In this document: piece after piece, positions 54,400 through 64,000 of the stretch
How the letters are laid out: each line of letters opens with the position of its first letter
Position numbering within the stretch: the first letter of the stretch is position 1
Source: Spirodela intermedia
Taxonomy: Eukaryota > Streptophyta > Magnoliopsida > Alismatales > Araceae
Assembly: GCA_902729315.2 (NCBI GenBank)
Contig: LR746274.1
Location: 4,615,037-4,679,036, forward strand
Reading direction: 5' to 3'
Length of the DNA stretch: 64,000 nucleotides
The notes under the pieces: generated by a model
What the model saw: the letters and a program-made list of their open reading frames with translations, nothing else
Told to the model about the DNA's origin: nothing
The model's database searches: none
Program-made: the position numbers and the translations under genes

Positions 54400-57300
54400 A
54401 AATAGTCTAATGAAAAGGCTTTTTACACATCTACATTAATAATGTCAAAAATAATAATAATTAAGGTTGTATATGGATAACTAGTGGTCAACCTTAATGC
54501 AGATGCCAAGCCACAAATAACGCTAGGTCAACTTAACAATTGAATGCCTAATGGGTGCTATTATCTTGCTCTATTACTCCAAAAACTTTTATGATGCATC
54601 AACAAGAGATGATATGATAAATTAGCAATCATGAGCAATCGATTGTCTAGCTTCTACCAGCCTTGTGGTTATGGACATCAATGTTAAAGATTTTGTTAAT
54701 CTTAGATCTTAGTAGAGTTCCAAAGCTAAGTCTTGTTCTTGTGGTTGTCAATCATCTTGGTATATAGTCGCATGTTTATGTACATCAAATAAGATTTAGA
54801 TAGTCTCTCAAGCAATTAATGCATAGTACATCAAATAAGATTGAGATCACATCCCTCTAGGGTCAATCATTCAATGATAAGGAGGTTGTAGTCAAGCCCT
54901 ACATCTTGTTGCAGACATTTTGAGCCACATTCTTGCAAACAAACATGCAACAATGATCCCATCATGTTGTGGTTTATCTTCGCATAGCTTCATGTTGGAT
55001 GAATAAATAATTTTAGCAACACAAATCTCTAGAAAAGTGACTACTTTTATAAAATAACTGTGTAAATTTTGTAGGGTCTATAATATGTTGTGAATACAAA
55101 CCTTGTCATTTATTAATTTTAGATCCCATACTATATATAATATTTGGTTTGGTTCATACTTTTAGGTATGAAATACAATGAATTCCAAATGTTTGGGCAT
55201 GGAACTCATAAGTCAATTACCTATTGTGGTATAACTATTTTGTTAGCACTTTTAACCTCAACATAGGTACTTTTATTTAACCTAATCCTTTCAAATTGAT
55301 ATCTTCCATTATAATTGTAGGCTTTACATTGGCTTTATTTTTCCTTTAAATTAATACTTCTCTTTGAAATCTTGAATCATGGAAGTGCCAACTTTTCTCT
55401 CTTCACCCTCCATTCAACAATATTATAGGCCCCAATTAATATAAACTGCAGCCAAAATTCGGTTAAAAGACTAATTTCAATGTCTTTTCAGTACTAAGGT
55501 AGTGCAACAAAGTTTCTTCCAATAGAATTTTAACCCCAACTTAACCACGTTGGTTAATATTTTGATTGAGCTTCTAGAAGCTTCATGAGATGTCTTGGTG
55601 CCTTAGCTGTTGGTAAGTCAGTTTGATCAATTTATTTTGAGTCCTCTTTAGTATTTTGTCATCATTACTTCCACTGTCTTCAATTTCTCTCTTATCTTCT
55701 AGTCCTCATTGACGTTCGTTAGTACTTTATGTAGGGGATCTTACATGACTCTAGTTAATGATTTGGTACTTTCAAGGCCTAAATAACATAGTTATAATAA
55801 TTTTTAAGATTTTAAAGCTTGGATTGACATGTTAGATTGAGAGAAGAACATGTGAAGAACATGATAGAAATTTCTATAAAAAATGGTTTTAAGTATACAT
55901 TGCTGATTTTTGCCCATAAAATGATTCTTGTTGATTTTTTAACTCAAATTTATGATAGTAAAAACTTCTTATGGAACATTGATATAGATTTTTCATGAGT
56001 TACATCAAAATATTTTGGCTTTATCATTCCCCCCAACTTGAATTATTGATAATCCCATAGCAATACTTGCAGATATTTAAATTCAGACTAACATGATTCA
56101 AAACATCAAAGTTTTATGCCTAAATAGATTTTGAGTGATATTTTAGCTTAGAGTTGCTTTGAAGTTCTCATGGCAAGCATCAAGAATAAATTTTTAACTT
56201 AACTGCATCAATTGTTGAATTACCTAAACTTTTTTATCTACAAAATGATTAGCTGTCCCACCTAAATCAGGTCACCTATAGTGAGCAGGTGACTAAGATG
56301 TGAGTTGAAAAGGAGACATTTGCTGATTTTGAGAACTTTGATTTGGAGATCCTCCTAAAGCTTAGGGTGGAAATGATCCGAAGTGGGGTTTCTTAAAAAA
56401 AATTAAGATGATTTCACCAACCAGGATTATAAGTATTTGAAAAAAGATTATAATTTTGCCTAGAGAATTATTGTGTTGCTTACACTTGCTCTTGAGCTAA
56501 AGGTTGCTTCAAGAAAGCACAATCATCTTCTATATGGCCATAGTTTGTGCAAATTGAACAGACTATCCTATCTCATGAGAGGACTCTTGATTTAACCTTT
56601 TTTTTAAAAAATGGTGCTAACAAAACTTATCTACTATGTTTCTATATTAGATGACTTATCTAGCTTCCTATGAAACTTGCTTATTTCAGCTCTTAATTCC
56701 TGATCTTCAACTTTCTTTACCTCATACATTGAAATTTTTCTATCATAAGAGGATGAATCATGATTCAATGAATTTTCACTTAAACTTTCTAGGATTTGAA
56801 GCTTCATCATCACTCTTATTCATAAATGTCCCCCTACATAATGCATCAACCATTTATCGATGCTGTTCTATCAAAGTATCATAAAATATTTGAATCAATT
56901 GCCATTTAGGTATTCCAAGATGAGGACATTTTGCTAATAATCTTTTTAACCTATCCCAAAATTTGTGAAAGGTCTCTCATTGTTTGGGAAAATCATATAG
57001 TTTACTTCCTCATGGCATTAGTTTTTCCTCTAGGATAATATTTTCTAAGATATTCATTTTACATATGAGCCTATGTCCTAGTTCATGTTCCATAGTGGAA
57101 AACCAATAGCTTCCTCATACTTAAGAGAAAATAGGAATAGGGTGAGTTTTAAAGCATCATCAACATCTTTTACCATTGAACAAACCTTAATGAATTCTTA
57201 TAAAATGTCTATACAGTTCTTCATTTGGACAACTATAAAAAGAAGGTAGTAGTTGAAAATCAATTGACTTTATATCTTGTCTACAAATTGGATTTTGAAA

Positions 57301-60300
57301 AAAGTCAACTCTTAAAAATGGGGTGCAATAATCTTCTAAAGATTTAGGATGATTAACCAGTTCATGAGGTTCTATTTTAGAAGGGCTTTGAATAGTCCTA
57401 GAGTGTGGTTGCTTTCTTTTAGAAGTCAACTTAGCTAATAAAGGTTTTCTGGGACCTCCTATCACGTATTAAATCAGATGAAAATAAACTATTCCAACTA
57501 AGCAAAGGAAAAGTTAAATTGTAGCAAATAAAATACAGGAGTTAGAAGTTATACTGACTTCTCTAATGCTCACTTCCTCCTCCTCGTAGCTGCTTCTTAA
57601 CTTGAAAGGAATGTTTTCAATATTTATAATTTTTATTTCTATTATTATTACTTTTTTACAATCCAAAGTCCAAATCGAGTTTGTATCAAGTGTATAGTGG
57701 TCTTGACACTATTTGTGTAAGTCATCCCCAACAACAATGCCATTAATTTGATGTGCATTAATCGTTGTAAGATAAGGTGTCAAATTAAGATATTTCTGTG
57801 CTGAATTAATTAATAATTAATATTAATATTAGTGGTTTTTAGATTGATTAAAAAAGATGGAGGCAATTAGATCATCAAGGGACTCTTGAATAATTCTCTA
57901 TTCATAGGTTGAGTGGCACATATTTAATGATCCAAATTGTAGGAAATGTTGTTTGATTCAAGATCTTTGGTGTTCAAACTAGAGTATGATGTCTTACATT
58001 CCATAAGAACCAAGAATCAGATTACTAATCATTTGCAAATAAGAGATTTGGTCAAAACAAAGTACAAAGGTTAGGCAACATAGTCATTTTATCAATGAGA
58101 GAATACCCTTAGTAATTTAATTGAAAATTTTAAAAAATAGAAAAAATATTAAAAAATGTCTCTAAATATTTATCAATGAGATAGCTATCAAAATAAATAA
58201 ATGTGAAGAAAATGACTATGAAATGAGAGAGTGGTTCACAAAAAACTCTTGAGGTGTCACTAAGAAGTCAAACACTAACTATAGGAGATAAAACATATAT
58301 CAAATCAAAAGAAAAATATATATTATATGCTTTAAATGTTTGTATCTCATCGTATGACTGTCACTCACATGAGGGCATCCATCATGTAGCAAAAAAAAGA
58401 AAGAAAAGCCATCAAACTTGCTATGAGGTAAAATGAACATACTATAATTCTCTCTTCTCCTATATGACACTTAGAAAATCTTGAGAGAGTAAAAAGAAGT
58501 TGATTGAATAAAAGATACATATCAAAAAGGCAGAGAATGATACTTCTTTCAATCCTTGGATGTCATCTAAAAACTTTAAGAATCTAGAGCAAATTTTCTA
58601 ACTAAAACATGTAGTAAGTTCAAAGAGAAATGAAGACTACACATAATAAAAGACTGCACATAACATGTAGCAACTACAAATTTTTCCATATAAATAAATA
58701 GGATTCTGGGTTTGAATAAAATAAAAAAGAAAATGGAAGGATGATAGATAGAAAGGAAAAATAAAATTTTAATAATTAAAATATATATTTATATATTTTT
58801 TGTATTTTCATTTTTCTTTTTGTTTATTTTGAGAAAGATATTGATCAATTCCAATTCTTTCTTTTTGCATTGATTCTTTTCCGATCGAGATGTATGGATC
58901 CATGGAACTCGTTGTCTTGGTTTTCTTTAGAATTAGGATAAAAAAAATAGATTGACTCTTACTATGAACTAGTAACTATAGAAACTATATAGTAAAGAGT
59001 AAGGGTGATTAATCTCTCTCTCCTCTCCCTTGTTCATAACATATTTGGGGATACATATAGATCCTAATGAGTACAAAAATTGAAGCCAAAATTTGGTAAA
59101 AAGATTGATTTGGTGGCTTTCGGTGGTAAAAATATGCTTCTGAGTTCATCTACATGCTTACAGCCTGCCAACTGCACATATGTCAGCAAGAAATGACATG
59201 TATTGTGCCTTCTTTGTTAGAGATTCTTGTGCATACACTTGCCTTTGCAATGAGTGTTGCATGCTCACTTAGTTATGTTGGCCTAAGACTCTGTAAGAGC
59301 CAATCACCCTTCTTTCAAAGTGTGAAAGGAAGGTTTTCTTTCCCTTTCTCAAGCCATTTCAAAGCTGTCAAATTAATAACATCTATATGCATTCATTGGA
59401 GCTCTCCAAATTTGGCTATGAAATAAGACTTAGTCATTGATGCCTATTTTGATGTGGACCAGTTTAAGCTTGTTGGTTTTATTGGTCTCCATACATTATT
59501 GTAACTTGCCTAGCGATTGAAGAGGGTTGAGAGTGAGTAGATTGTCTCCTATTGGTGCTTCTTGTGCCACCATTACATTTACAATGCCTCCGGCTGATCA
59601 TCTCAATCAGACCTTTTGTAGAGGAGGGCCTTCCCACATTTACTCATAGGTTGTTGACTCTATTGTGTTGCTGCAGCTATCTTGGGTCCCACTTGACCCT
59701 TGTCGAAGCCTTGTCCACATAATGATGCTTCCATTTGAAAGTTGTTGCAGCTGCTGTCATCTTGGGGTACTCATTTTTGATTTTCCAAGCATCTAACACC
59801 ACCTTTAGATGTCAATGTGCTAGTACTCTTGGTAACTTTGTGATAGTCATAATCGACTACACATCCCTCACCCCTTGGTGACTTTGTTCTGCTCATTCCT
59901 ATGAGTGTAACCCTACCATGAAATTTAAAAACTTGTATTAGTGAGATATATTCTTTATGTCTAGGAGGGGTGAATCAAACTAGTTCACATTCTCCTGCAG
60001 TGATTTTAAATTTTGTAATTTAAAAGACATCCCACGCCATCAAGACATTGTTGGGTAGATAGAAAATTTTCATTTACATCCCAGATGAACACATTAATTC
60101 TAACTCCTAGTTTTTATGTAGCCACTTCAAAACCAACAAATGAGTAATTTCAACACGAGTCGAAGGATTTTATTTTGTCAATGAGCAAATAACGTCACCT
60201 TTATCATGTGATATTCATAAATTCCAAAATCCTAATTACTGAAATTCAAGTTTAGGTCGACACTAGTGTTGAGTTGCTAAATAGTATATGTAATCAAGGT

Positions 60301-60600
60301 GTTAGTTTGACTAGCTTTTGATTAGGTCACTAGACATGTCATGATACTCTGCTCTTACCACAACCTTCTACTTGTGTGAGATGTTATGATATGAATTAAA
60401 AAAAATTGTTAGATTTTCTTAAGAAACTTTATTTTTTATCTACTAAAATGTTATTTGAGTTGACCTCATAAGATATATGAGTTGTGCATTTTTTTCTCTC
60501 TTTAACTTTTGATAAATTGACAACATCTTTTTGGTCATCACATGATTCAACATACTTTCTTTGTTCCTAGTTTTGGATTCCATACACTCTCTCTCTTCAT
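54400..60600 (-). mobile_element. Decayed Ty3/gypsy (Tat/Athila-like) retrotransposon
   Basis: The element runs on the minus strand. At 57742-57725 a primer-binding-site relic TGGCATTGTTGTTGGGGA matches the tRNA-Asp type site TGGCGCCGTTGCCGGGGA except for C-to-T style changes. The gag N-terminus follows at about 57465-57187 (FQLLPSFYSCPNEELYRHF), then a frameshift and a segment with SMVKDVDDALKLTLFLFSLK. The core gag helix FWDRLKRLLAKCPHLGIPKW is at about 57000-56880. Stops and frameshifts are frequent. No pol domain was read in 54.4-56.6 kb, and an LTR would lie from 57743 upward, but its far end was not found. Outer borders are guesses. Confidence 0.65.
57725..57742 (-). other. Retrotransposon primer-binding site relic (tRNA-Asp type)
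   Basis: The 18-base minus-strand sequence TGGCATTGTTGTTGGGGA lies between LTR-like DNA at higher coordinates and gag at lower coordinates. It differs from the tRNA-Asp complementary site by four C-to-T or equivalent changes (recalled consensus), the pattern expected from cytosine methylation decay. Confidence 0.65.
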
Positions 60601-61080
60601 TTCTTAAATTTGGTGATTGATGTGACTTAGTCACTATATATTGAATCATGCAAATTTAAAATTTATAAAACTAGAAAAATACTAATTTAAAGATTTTTTA
60701 TAAATATTTTAGAAAAAATAAATTAATTATAATTTGATTAAAAAATTTCAAAATTAGTGGAGAATTTTTAAGTCAATCATAAGGATGTAAGATAATATTA
60801 GATGATATTTTAATTTTTTTTAAAAATAAATAAATAATTATCAAAATTAAATTTATATGAAATCACATAATTAGCTAAAAATTCACACTAATCAACTAAA
60901 AATTCACAATTTAACATAAATATAAATCTATTTATCATGTGTTAAATTAAAAACTATATTATTAATTAATTATTAAATTATGATAATAAAAACTTATTAG
61001 TGATATATATTTTCAAATATTTCTAATATAATATTTAAAAACATTATTAAAAGAATAAATAATCTAATGATTTAGTTTTT
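60600..61080. repeat. AT-rich dispersed repeat, copy B
   Basis: This segment shares ordered blocks with the sequence at 29685-31215: AAATTTAAAATTTATAAAA, AATCAACTAAAAA, and TATATTATTAATTAATT followed by a TATGATAATAAA-like block. Similarity is partial and broken by gaps. Copy A is longer in the middle, so one copy has an internal insertion or deletion. Confidence 0.6.
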
Positions 61081-61969
61081 TGAGAGTTGGTCTACCCATA
61101 GATAAAATTGATTTATGACAAATCAAATAGAAGCCATTGTTTCATGCTAATTAGCTACTTTGATTAGCAAATCAAATAGAAAAACATTGGCTCTAGAATC
61201 ATAGCCTCTTCACCAAAATCTATCTTTTGAGAAAGTCACAAGATTAGCCGAGAGATAAATTAGTACTTCCTCAAATCCTCCTAGCTAGTTCTCAAACTCA
61301 AACCTAATTACATGATCAATTAGAGTCAATATATTAAAAAAGCCCTTTAGGTTTGCATTAATTTTTCACCCTTGACCTTCTCCACTCTTCCAAGGATGTT
61401 ATCATTAGTTCTGAGTAACCTCCATTCAATAAAATGGCAAAACACTAAGCCCTCATCTCTTCTCCATCTTTGGCTTCTCAAATCTATTTTAGCTACTTTG
61501 TGCTTGTCACACTGGTAGATTCATAAACTCGGGGCCAAACGAAATAGATTGAGGTACACACCCTTAGTGGCAATCCACCATCACTATGAATACTCACCCT
61601 TTAATTTAGTGGTTCGTTCAGTGTAACCTGGCGACCTTTTGTACCATAAGATATTTGCAGCATATGCTTACAGCTTCCACTCTTAGAAATGTAGTAGCTT
61701 TGTGATGAAAGTTTGATGCTTTTCAAAGGTACTTCCCTTGGGGATCCCGGTCTGATGCTCCGGGGGTACATGGTCTATCTTCTCTGGTAGTAGTCGAATT
61801 TCCTGTGTGGCCCCGCTTCTCCCACCGCTTCGACGGCCATCCATTGTGTCTCGCAGGTTCACTTGAACCGAACTGGATACTCCCGCCGCCGTTGCTCCTA
61901 CCTCTTCTCCTACCCATCCCTTCACCATTTGTCCTTCCCGGCTCCGAGTTGTTCTATAGCCCCTTCGCA
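61081..61969 (+). promoter_or_regulatory. Upstream region of ISPD
   Basis: AT-rich repeat-like DNA gives way at about 61730 to GC-rich sequence directly upstream of the ISPD start, as expected for promoter and leader. No TATA box was assigned and no other gene was seen. Confidence 0.4.
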
Positions 61970-64000
61970 ATGATGGCGACGGGGCTTCTCCGCTTCCACG
62001 TTCCTCTCCCTTGCTGTAGTCACTACGTCAATCTCCCTTCCAACTCGTCGTCCAGTTTCTCCTCTGTTCTTCCCGTAACGGGTCTTCCAGCGGCGTCCTA
62101 TCGCTTCCAAGGTCCGTCAGTCCATGGCCCGGGGGAACACGAACCCCAATGCTACAGTGTTTTTGTATGGGATTTCACAATGTCTGTGATCTTGTGAAGA
62201 ACAGTCGGATTTGGGAGCTGATGCCATCTTCCTTTCTCTGTTGCACATTATTTCAGGTGGGAGGATCGAGATGAAGAAGATAGCCCGGCAGAATGTCATC
62301 TTCTGCGCTTCTGGTAGTAGTTCTCTGAAGGAGGTCTGTCGGAGAAAATTCCGCAAAAATTATGAAATGCAGTTGATAATTTTGAATAGAGAAATATATC
62401 CGGGAATTTTTTATATTTTATATTTTGTATTTATCATGGTTATCCAAATGCAGAGTACTGTGGTAGTGAAGGAAAAGAGTGTCTCGGTGATCCTTCTGGC
62501 AGGCGGGAAAGGGAAGCGAATGGGGGTACTACAGCTTCTTTTGTTTGTTCTCCTTTACAGCTCCTTTTTCTATTAGTCTCTCCGTTTCGGAGAATTTCCC
62601 AAAAATAGAAGAGTGCTGGTGCATTCTATTGTTTCCATAGGCCTCAGGGCGAGCAGGATGTCTTTCTTCGTTTCTCTCCGTTTCATCTGTTGAAGAATCA
62701 GATACAATTCCCTATACCAATTCATTTGTCAGCATTCTCATCCGAGTCCAGAGATGGATAGTGTTTTGGAAAAAAATGTTAACCATTAATATAGTGATCC
62801 TTGTTTACTCATTCTACTTTCTTGTTGAAAGTCGTAACGTTCTTTACTGCAGGCTGATATCCCGAAGCAATATCTTCCACTCCTTGGTCAACCAATTGCA
62901 CTTTACAGGTAAATTCTTGACATACTCTTTACTTCACTAGTGCCTGTTATCTGAATGAAAATATTTTTTTCTCTGCAGCTTCAATATTTTATCTTGCATG
63001 AGTGAAGTGAAGGAAGTAATTGTAGTATGTGATCCTTCATACAGAGAGGTGTTTGAAGGTATGGAAAAACACTTCGACCCTATGCCCATCTTGAATATTT
63101 CTTGTCCTTTATGGTATTCTCTTAACCTTTTCTCTTGTCAGTATTTGAGTTCTAAATTGATGAGATTTATCCTTTAATTTTGTTGATACATTGTATGGTT
63201 TTTACTTGTTCACAGATGCAGTAGAATCACATGCAGAGCTCAAATTTGCACTGCCTGGGAAGGAGAGACAAGATTCTGTGTTCAACGGGTTTCAGGTTCG
63301 ATTGGAACCTATAAATTTATTCCATAATTTGACTGAATATTTGTCATAGAAATCCTCCCTTATGATCAATGATAAGTAAAGCTAAGCAACAGATATATTC
63401 CTATAATGTTGTATCACCCTTATTAAAAGCCTGCTCCATTTCAGGCCTTCAGATGTCAATATCAATGAAATATCTGTGAAATTCAGATGTATTTGAATAT
63501 CTATGAAATTGGTCCTTACCTTGCTTCAAATTAAACTATGTATGATGTCAAAGTATGCCTTCCAAGAGTCCACAATTTCTATGGTTTCTTTTCCTTTTTC
63601 TGTGATCTATCTCAGAATGTTGTTTTTAAACTTTGAACGTCCCAGGTTCAGGTTGTTAACAAACGTTAACTTTTAACCCAATTTGCTAGTATTCTAAAAT
63701 TCAATCCTTCAATCCTTCTAGTATCCAATTTTCAGATGAGCTTCAGCGTCTTGCAATGTTTAGCCAATAATCATTCAATTCTGTTAATCCAATGAGCTGA
63801 AGTTCATGGATAATATATCTTGTTGTCTTCCATTTCATTGATGTGAATTAAAATGTGGCAGTGTTGACCTTAAAGTCCCTTTTGATGTCATATCATCCAG
63901 TTACTCAGCGGGGTCATCTACCTTTTTTTACAGGAAATTGACAGAAGTGCTCAACTTGTTTGCATCCATGATTCAGCAAGACCTCTGGTATTGTTTGAAG
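61970..64000 (+). CDS. ISPD: 2-C-methyl-D-erythritol 4-phosphate cytidylyltransferase, 5' part (seven exons seen)
   Basis: Exons 61970-62111, 62257-62333, 62454-62525, 62853-62908, 62979-63058, 63216-63295 and 63934 to the window end join in phase. The enzyme attaches CMP from CTP to methylerythritol phosphate, the third step of the plastid MEP isoprenoid pathway. The N-terminus (MMATGLLRFHVPLPCC, Ser-rich) is a transit peptide. The catalytic domain starts at VVVKEKSVSVILLAGGKGKR, the CTP-binding glycine loop, followed by DIPKQYLPLLGQPIALYSF, EVIVVCDPSYREVFE, LPGKERQDSVFNGFQ and LVCIHDSARPLV. The start may be either of two adjacent ATGs (61970 or 61973). Exon 1 and 2 borders lie in the poorly conserved transit region and are less certain. 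The C-terminal half is beyond the window. Confidence 0.93.

Overview
This is nuclear DNA of a flowering plant. Genes are split by many GT-AG introns (and one GC-AG intron), the proteins are clear plant orthologues with plastid transit peptides, the background is AT-rich, and decayed Ty1/copia and Ty3/gypsy retrotransposon pieces lie in introns and between genes. No bacterial, viral or CRISPR structure was seen. I cannot name the species.

Layout. 1-3.3 kb: AT-rich, repeat-like, no gene. 3.49-3.84 kb (+): small secreted glycine-rich protein. 4-7.2 kb: microsatellites, a fresh 74-bp tandem duplication, no gene. 7.26-14.97 kb (+): nine-exon TlyA/hemolysin-type RNA methyltransferase. 15.05-15.43 kb (-): internally deleted ATG10 pseudogene, converging on the methyltransferase. 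17.09-20.25 kb (-): SKIP35. 22.29-24.12 kb (-): CLD1-type alpha/beta hydrolase, six exons. 24.50-26.64 kb (-): zeta-class glutathione transferase, ten exons. 27.35-29.28 kb (+): conserved plant protein of unknown function, seven exons, with a 65-bp minisatellite starting right after its stop codon. 29.7-31.4 kb: AT-rich dispersed repeat. 32.18-42.74 kb (+): KDO-8-phosphate synthase, 13 exons, with a copia remnant in intron 7. 45.43-54.08 kb (-): lumazine synthase, eight exons, with a gypsy protease remnant in an intron and decayed extra copies of its last two exons downstream. 54.3-61.6 kb: decayed Ty3/gypsy element and AT-rich repeat. 61.97 kb to the window end (+): ISPD, cut off in its seventh exon.

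The genes are independent transcription units. Several act in plastids: ISPD starts the cytidylyl step of the MEP isoprenoid pathway, lumazine synthase makes the riboflavin precursor, and the CLD1-type enzyme removes phytol from chlorophyll. KDSA feeds cell-wall pectin synthesis, GSTZ1 acts in tyrosine breakdown, and SKIP35 is a putative SCF partner. Exon borders were set by hand from splice sites, reading-frame phase and remembered family sequence. All coding exons in each full gene model join in frame.

The most unusual features are the repeated decayed terminal exons of lumazine synthase, the ATG10 pseudogene that keeps a splice donor, the GC-AG intron, the minisatellite at a stop codon, and paired TCP-type sites upstream of KDSA. 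I found no wholly new biological system.
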